NCBI GenBank assembly: GCA_040002995.1
Contig: JBDUDK010000092.1
Coordinates: 1 to 8,169 of the forward strand
Length of the DNA: 8,169 nucleotides
Origin: JBDUDK01 sp040002995
Lineage (GTDB): Bacteria; Actinomycetota; Acidimicrobiia; Acidimicrobiales; Ilumatobacteraceae
Direction: 5' to 3'
Under the pieces are notes generated by a model, which was not told the origin of the DNA, did not search any database, and saw nothing but the letters and a program-made list of their open reading frames with translations. Shown here one piece after another: positions 5,296 to 8,169 of the stretch. Numbering within the stretch: position 1 is the first letter of the stretch; each line of letters begins with the position of its first letter. Both the position numbers and the translations under genes were made by a program.

Positions 5296-6411
5296 TCACG
5301 GGGCGGGCACCTGCTGCCATTGCCCGCCGCCGGCCACGCTCGCGAGGCCCGCGCCGATGAGCTGCTGGACACGCGCGCCCGTGGTCAGGTCGGGTTCGAC
5401 GAATCGTCCTTCGGCGATGGCGGTGACCCACCCGCGAGTCATCGCTTCCGTGCGCCGAAAGATGTGACGGTAGGTGTCGTGCACGGGAGCGCGCGGAGCG
5501 CCGGCCCACAGCGCGTCGGGGATGTCGAGAGCATGGGCCGGTCCCTTCTCGCCCGCTTTCACCCCGCGCACTTCTTGCACGTGGTCCCAGTCGTTCGTCG
5601 CGTAGAGCGTTCCTTCGCTTCCGTGCAGGTCGAGGAGGTGGGTCTGGCCGAACGCCGTGCCCTCCCAGCACACCGCGCTGGTCTGGAGGATCGCCAGCGC
5701 GCCCGATTCGAAGCGCGCCATGAGCACGGCGCTGTCCTCGCCACGTGGGTAATCGGTGCCGTCGGGTCGAGGCCCGCGAGTGACGAACCGACCGGTGGTG
5801 GCGCTCACGGCAGTTATCTCGCCGAGGAACCAACGCGCCATATCGAGCCAATGCGCGCCGAGATCGCCGAGGATCCCCGCGCCCGCCTTCTCGTTGTCGA
5901 ACCGCCACGCGTAGCCGCCCGCTCGCGCGTACCCCGCGTAGTAGCGCATGTTGAGGTGGTACGGACGCCCCACGTAGCCCTCGTCGAGCAGCCGCTTCAC
6001 GTACTGATTGGAGGGCATCCAGCGATACGTGAACGGGACCATCGTGGTCACCTGGGCGGCGCGTGCCGCGGTCGCCATCTCGTCTGCTTCCGCGGCGTTC
6101 AACCCGATCGGCTTCTCGCAGAGGACGGGAAGCCGGCGTTCGAGGGCCGCCATCGTGATGGGAAAGTGTGTCTCGTTGGTCGACGCCACGATCACGGCGT
6201 CGATCTCGTCGCTGTCGAGCATCGCTTTCCAGTCGGTGAAGGCGTGAGGCACGTTCCACCGCGTCGCGGCGGCCCGGGTCCGCTCCTTGTCGCGCCCGCA
6301 CACCGCGGTGAATCGACCGATGGGATGGCTCACGAGCGCGGGAAAGTACATGGCATCCGACCACCAACTCGTGCCGACGATGCCCACCCGGACCTCGGGC
6401 TGCGTTGTCAA
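5296..6411 (-). CDS. Gfo/Idh/MocA family oxidoreductase, GTSWWSD subgroup
   Basis: This 371-residue NAD(P)-dependent dehydrogenase is clearly distinct from the one at 2436. The dinucleotide loop reads GIVGTSWWSDAMY (10-22) instead of GxGxxG; this is a recurrent variant in one branch of the family and need not mean loss of binding. It is followed by ASTNETHFP (76-84), CEKPIGLN (98-105), a substrate-domain stretch rich in aromatic residues (TYRWMPSNQY at 128-137, MRYYAGYARAGGYAWRF at 155-171) and GDLGAHWLDMARW (182-194). K100, D183 and H187 are the catalytic candidates. Substrate unknown; sugars, sugar acids and cyclitols are all possible. The start is TTG at 6411, sharing TTGA with the stop of the upstream oxygenase gene, so translation is probably coupled. 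No good Shine-Dalgarno sequence is visible. The GTG at residue 9 is too far into the first beta strand to be a better start. Confidence 0.9.
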   Translation of the reverse strand: MTTQPEVRVGIVGTSWWSDAMYFPALVSHPIGRFTAVCGRDKERTRAAATRWNVPHAFTDWKAMLDSDEIDAVIVASTNETHFPITMAALERRLPVLCEKPIGLNAAEADEMATAARAAQVTTMVPFTYRWMPSNQYVKRLLDEGYVGRPYHLNMRYYAGYARAGGYAWRFDNEKAGAGILGDLGAHWLDMARWFLGEITAVSATTGRFVTRGPRPDGTDYPRGEDSAVLMARFESGALAILQTSAVCWEGTAFGQTHLLDLHGSEGTLYATNDWDHVQEVRGVKAGEKGPAHALDIPDALWAGAPRAPVHDTYRHIFRRTEAMTRGWVTAIAEGRFVEPDLTTGARVQQLIGAGLASVAGGGQWQQVPAP

Positions 6412-7259
6412 CTTTTGGCTTTAGTGCCGTAGGCGACCGTTGCCTCCGCCTCGTCGAGGATCTGTGGGTACGGATACACGAGGCTCATGAGCTGGCGCAG
6501 CATGGGCGTGGCCCGCTCGACGACGTCGGGGCGGACGCCGTGTTTTTGATCCTCGAGTGGGGTGATGAATTTCGCGAGGTATTCGACGAGAATCGCCGAC
6601 CGGTCGCCGTTGCTCTTGTTGGGCATGGCGCAGTGCCACACCATCCCGTTGAAGATGTAGCAGTCGCCGGCTTTGCCGATCTTGCGCTGCGCACCCGCGT
6701 GAAACGTTGCCTCATCGGGCCACGCCAACTTTCGCTGGCTCCCAGGGAGAAACGCCGTTGCCCCATTCTCCTCGGTGAAGTCGTCGAGGAGAAACGTGGC
6801 TTGTAGGTTCAGCGGGAAGCTGGAGTTGATGTTCGCCGGAAACGTCTCGGTGCGGTAGAGGTCCCAGTAGGGGTAGTCGACGTGAGGTTCCTGGCCCGGC
6901 CCGCCCGGCAAAAGCCGGTTCGCGGCTGCCGAACCCATGATGAACTCGCTGCCGAGGAACGCGCCCGCGATTTTCATCACCGTGGGGTGCTGCACCATCC
7001 GTTCGAATACTTCGCCCTTGTTGAGCAGGTTCCAGACCCTCCGCTGCAGATGAACCTGGTCCTCGTGGCCGCCATGGAAGTGGGTGATTTTGTCGCCCTC
7101 CATCGCGGAGTACTGCATGATGAGGTCGCGCGCCTCGGCCAGATCGTCGGGCGAGAGCGAGCTGCGCAGGACGACCACGCCCGCGCCTTGCAACAACGCA
7201 TCGACGATGGCGGGTAGGTCGGTGTCGACGGTGTCAGGGCTCACTTCCACGAGCGACAT
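6408..7259 (-). CDS. phytanoyl-CoA dioxygenase (PhyH) family Fe(II)/2-oxoglutarate oxygenase
   Basis: The 283-residue protein has the double-stranded beta-helix pattern of PhyH-type oxygenases. The iron triad is H126 and D128 in EPHVDYPYWD, and H209 in GMVWHCAMPN. R220 in NGDRSAIL is the likely salt-bridge to the 2-oxoglutarate carboxylate. Further family features are FLLDDFTEENGATAFLPGSQ (156-175), the strand pair before the distal His, and AGDCYIFNG (197-205). Such enzymes hydroxylate or oxidatively cleave small molecules in the cytoplasm, with CO2 and succinate as co-products. All metal and cosubstrate residues are intact, so it is probably active. It sits between a LacD-like aldolase gene (9 bases upstream) and a dehydrogenase gene (4-base overlap). 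It may thus open or demodify the substrate that the rest of the operon breaks down. It is not part of the known inositol pathway. The true substrate cannot be told. Confidence 0.9.
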   Translation of the reverse strand: MSLVEVSPDTVDTDLPAIVDALLQGAGVVVLRSSLSPDDLAEARDLIMQYSAMEGDKITHFHGGHEDQVHLQRRVWNLLNKGEVFERMVQHPTVMKIAGAFLGSEFIMGSAAANRLLPGGPGQEPHVDYPYWDLYRTETFPANINSSFPLNLQATFLLDDFTEENGATAFLPGSQRKLAWPDEATFHAGAQRKIGKAGDCYIFNGMVWHCAMPNKSNGDRSAILVEYLAKFITPLEDQKHGVRPDVVERATPMLRQLMSLVYPYPQILDEAEATVAYGTKAKS

Positions 7260-7265
7260 GGTGCG

Positions 7266-7271
7266 AGCCTA
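7266..7271 (-). promoter_or_regulatory. possible internal -10 box TAGGCT before the PhyH-family gene
   Basis: TAGGCT fits TANNNT and ends 6 bases before ATG 7259, which has no Shine-Dalgarno sequence. It contains the TAG stop of the upstream aldolase gene, so its T-A-G is already explained. It is a weak candidate for an internal leaderless promoter; read-through from upstream is equally likely. Confidence 0.25.
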
Positions 7272-8120
7272 ACGACCGCGGACGATGTCCCCCAGCCGTT
7301 CGAGCCGGGGCGCCACAACCCGCACGAGCAGGTCACACCGGTCGCTGGCCGGAACCCCGATCGCGTCGCCCCACAGCGCCCTGCCGACCATGAAACCCGA
7401 GCAGCCGGCGCGGCGAGCCACGATCATCTGCGCCTCGAAGGACTCGAATGTGCCCCCACCTGACAACACAGCCCACGGCATCGGGCACCGCTCGGTTATC
7501 TCCTCGCACGCGGCCGCCGCCGCGACTGGCGAGGTCGCCCGTCCGCGGCCGGGGAACGGCAGTTTGAGCAGAGCGGCCTCCATCGGTGCGAAACGAGCGA
7601 CCGTCTCCAGCAACAGCGCGATGTGCTCGTCGTCGTCGACCCCATACAAAAGCGGCTCGAGCACGAGAGGAAGGTTGAGCGCGACACACTCGGCCGCTAC
7701 CGCGCGCGCGAGGTCCTCCTGCGCGCCGGCGAGAGGCGCCCCAGGCCGGTACGGCACGAGCAGCTTGGCCGCCGCCGCCCCCGACGCGACGGTGGCCGCG
7801 ACCGACCAGCCCGGCATCACACGCGTGGGCCGCGCCCCGGGGTCGGCCAGATAGCCCTGGTCCTCGAGCGCGACCGTGAACCCGACTCCGTCCGGGAGCA
7901 CACCGGAGTTCGGCACCTGCGGCACGGAGTACTCGGGTTCCAGCATCACGCCGCTCGCGCGTGACGCGAGTGCCGCCACCACGTCGATCTTGAGCGCGGT
8001 GATCTCGGCCGCAGAGATGGCGGCGGGGTGCTCGGGCGACAGCAACACGCGCAGAGAATCGCGATGATCGATGGCCACCACTCGGATCGCGCCGTCGGCG
8101 TCGGCGATGCCGGTGATCAC
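7269..8120 (-). CDS. LacD/IolJ-like class I aldolase (TIM barrel)
   Basis: The 283-residue protein has the landmarks of the tagatose-bisphosphate aldolase LacD / sulfofructosephosphate aldolase YihT group. The DUF2090 aldolase domain fused to some IolC kinases is similar. VVAIDHRDSLR (14-24) corresponds to the AVDQR motif. It is followed by GVMLEPEYS (57-65), AKLLVPYRPG (118-127), PLVLEPLLYG (151-160), AALLKLPFPG (182-191), WAVLSGGGTFESFEAQ (216-231) and GFMVGRALWGDA (242-253). K186 is the best Schiff-base lysine candidate; K119 is the alternative. It probably splits a phosphorylated ketose or deoxy-keto acid to two C3 units. The start is GTG 8120, sharing GTGA with the stop of a gene that runs off the window. 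The upstream frame is open to the edge but holds no ATG, GTG or TTG. The spacing of 15 residues before the AIDHR motif fits the family. The second class I-like aldolase of this operon is at 4366. Confidence 0.85.
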   Translation of the reverse strand: MITGIADADGAIRVVAIDHRDSLRVLLSPEHPAAISAAEITALKIDVVAALASRASGVMLEPEYSVPQVPNSGVLPDGVGFTVALEDQGYLADPGARPTRVMPGWSVAATVASGAAAAKLLVPYRPGAPLAGAQEDLARAVAAECVALNLPLVLEPLLYGVDDDEHIALLLETVARFAPMEAALLKLPFPGRGRATSPVAAAAACEEITERCPMPWAVLSGGGTFESFEAQMIVARRAGCSGFMVGRALWGDAIGVPASDRCDLLVRVVAPRLERLGDIVRGR

Positions 8121-8169
8121 GGTCCGACGACGGGCAACGTCCAGGCTCCGGCGGACCAGTCGTCTTGGA
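8117..8169 (-). CDS. C-terminal end of an unidentified gene (5' part outside the window)
   Basis: On the minus strand a frame open to the right edge ends in WSAGAWTLPVVGP and a TGA at 8117-8119, sharing GTGA with the start of the LacD-like gene. Third codon positions in this stretch are mostly G or C, more so than in the competing frame that extends the aldolase upstream. The same 4-base overlap style occurs at 6408. Sixteen residues are too few to assign a family. It is probably an upstream member of the same operon. Confidence 0.5.
   Translation of the reverse strand, partial: QDDWSAGAWTLPVVGP

Noticed and set aside
5122..6432. 436-codon plus-strand open frame, among the longest in the window
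   Set aside because: It is antisense to the GTSWWSD oxidoreductase, whose motifs are all in place; the translation shows no domain and has shadow-type composition.
8120..8169. Upstream extension of the LacD-like gene to the window edge
   Set aside because: The frame is open, but has no ATG, GTG or TTG, is Arg-rich with lower GC3, and overlaps a better-looking C-terminus in another frame that ends in the GTGA overlap.
1..8169. Signs of insertion sequences, CRISPR arrays, tRNA or rRNA genes, riboswitches
   Set aside because: Coding genes cover nearly all bases, the largest gap is 41 bases, and no repeats or transposase-like frames were seen.

Overview
The window is GC-rich, gene-dense bacterial DNA. 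Ten protein-coding genes (two cut by the window ends) leave no intergenic gap above 41 bases. No RNA gene, mobile element or CRISPR array is visible. The GC-rich third codon positions, frequent GTG starts, a Cgl0159-like aldolase next to an inositol gene, and two probable leaderless promoters of the TANNNT type suggest an actinobacterium or a relative. That is an inference from gene content and style, not a proven placement.

Layout. (1) Bases 1-575, + strand: the C-terminal two thirds of a D-2-hydroxyacid dehydrogenase. (2) Bases 572-2394, - strand: a two-gene operon read from right to left, encoding a second, full-length D-2-hydroxyacid dehydrogenase and then an HpaI-type (HpcH/HpaI family) class II aldolase. 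(3) Bases 2395-2435: a 41-base divergent control region, the only true intergenic space of note. Each outward gene begins exactly 7 bases after a TANNNT -10 element, so both transcripts may be leaderless. (4) Bases 2436-4369, + strand: a Gfo/Idh/MocA oxidoreductase overlapping iolE (myo-inosose-2 dehydratase), the most securely identified gene. (5) Bases 4366-8169, - strand: an operon read from right to left: the end of an unidentified gene, a LacD/IolJ-like TIM-barrel aldolase, a phytanoyl-CoA dioxygenase-like Fe(II)/2-oxoglutarate enzyme, a second Gfo/Idh/MocA oxidoreductase, and a Cgl0159-like TIM-barrel aldolase.

How the genes may work together. The sugar-alcohol dehydrogenase and IolE fit the first two steps of inositol breakdown: oxidation of an inositol to an inosose, then dehydration. 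The Cgl0159-like and LacD-like proteins are candidates for the late aldolase step (2-deoxy-5-keto-gluconate-6-phosphate to C3 units). IolD, IolB, IolC and IolA are not in the window. The second oxidoreductase and the PhyH-type oxygenase are not part of the standard pathway, which suggests that a modified inositol or another cyclitol or sugar may be the substrate. The dehydrogenase/HpaI-aldolase side resembles modules that split 2-keto-3-deoxy sugar acids to pyruvate plus an aldehyde and reduce or oxidise the 2-oxo/2-hydroxy acids formed. No transporter and no regulator lie in the window.

Both convergent gene pairs end with interlocked stop codons in a 4-base overlap (TTAG and CTAA). Inverted repeats span both junctions and may serve as terminators inside coding DNA.
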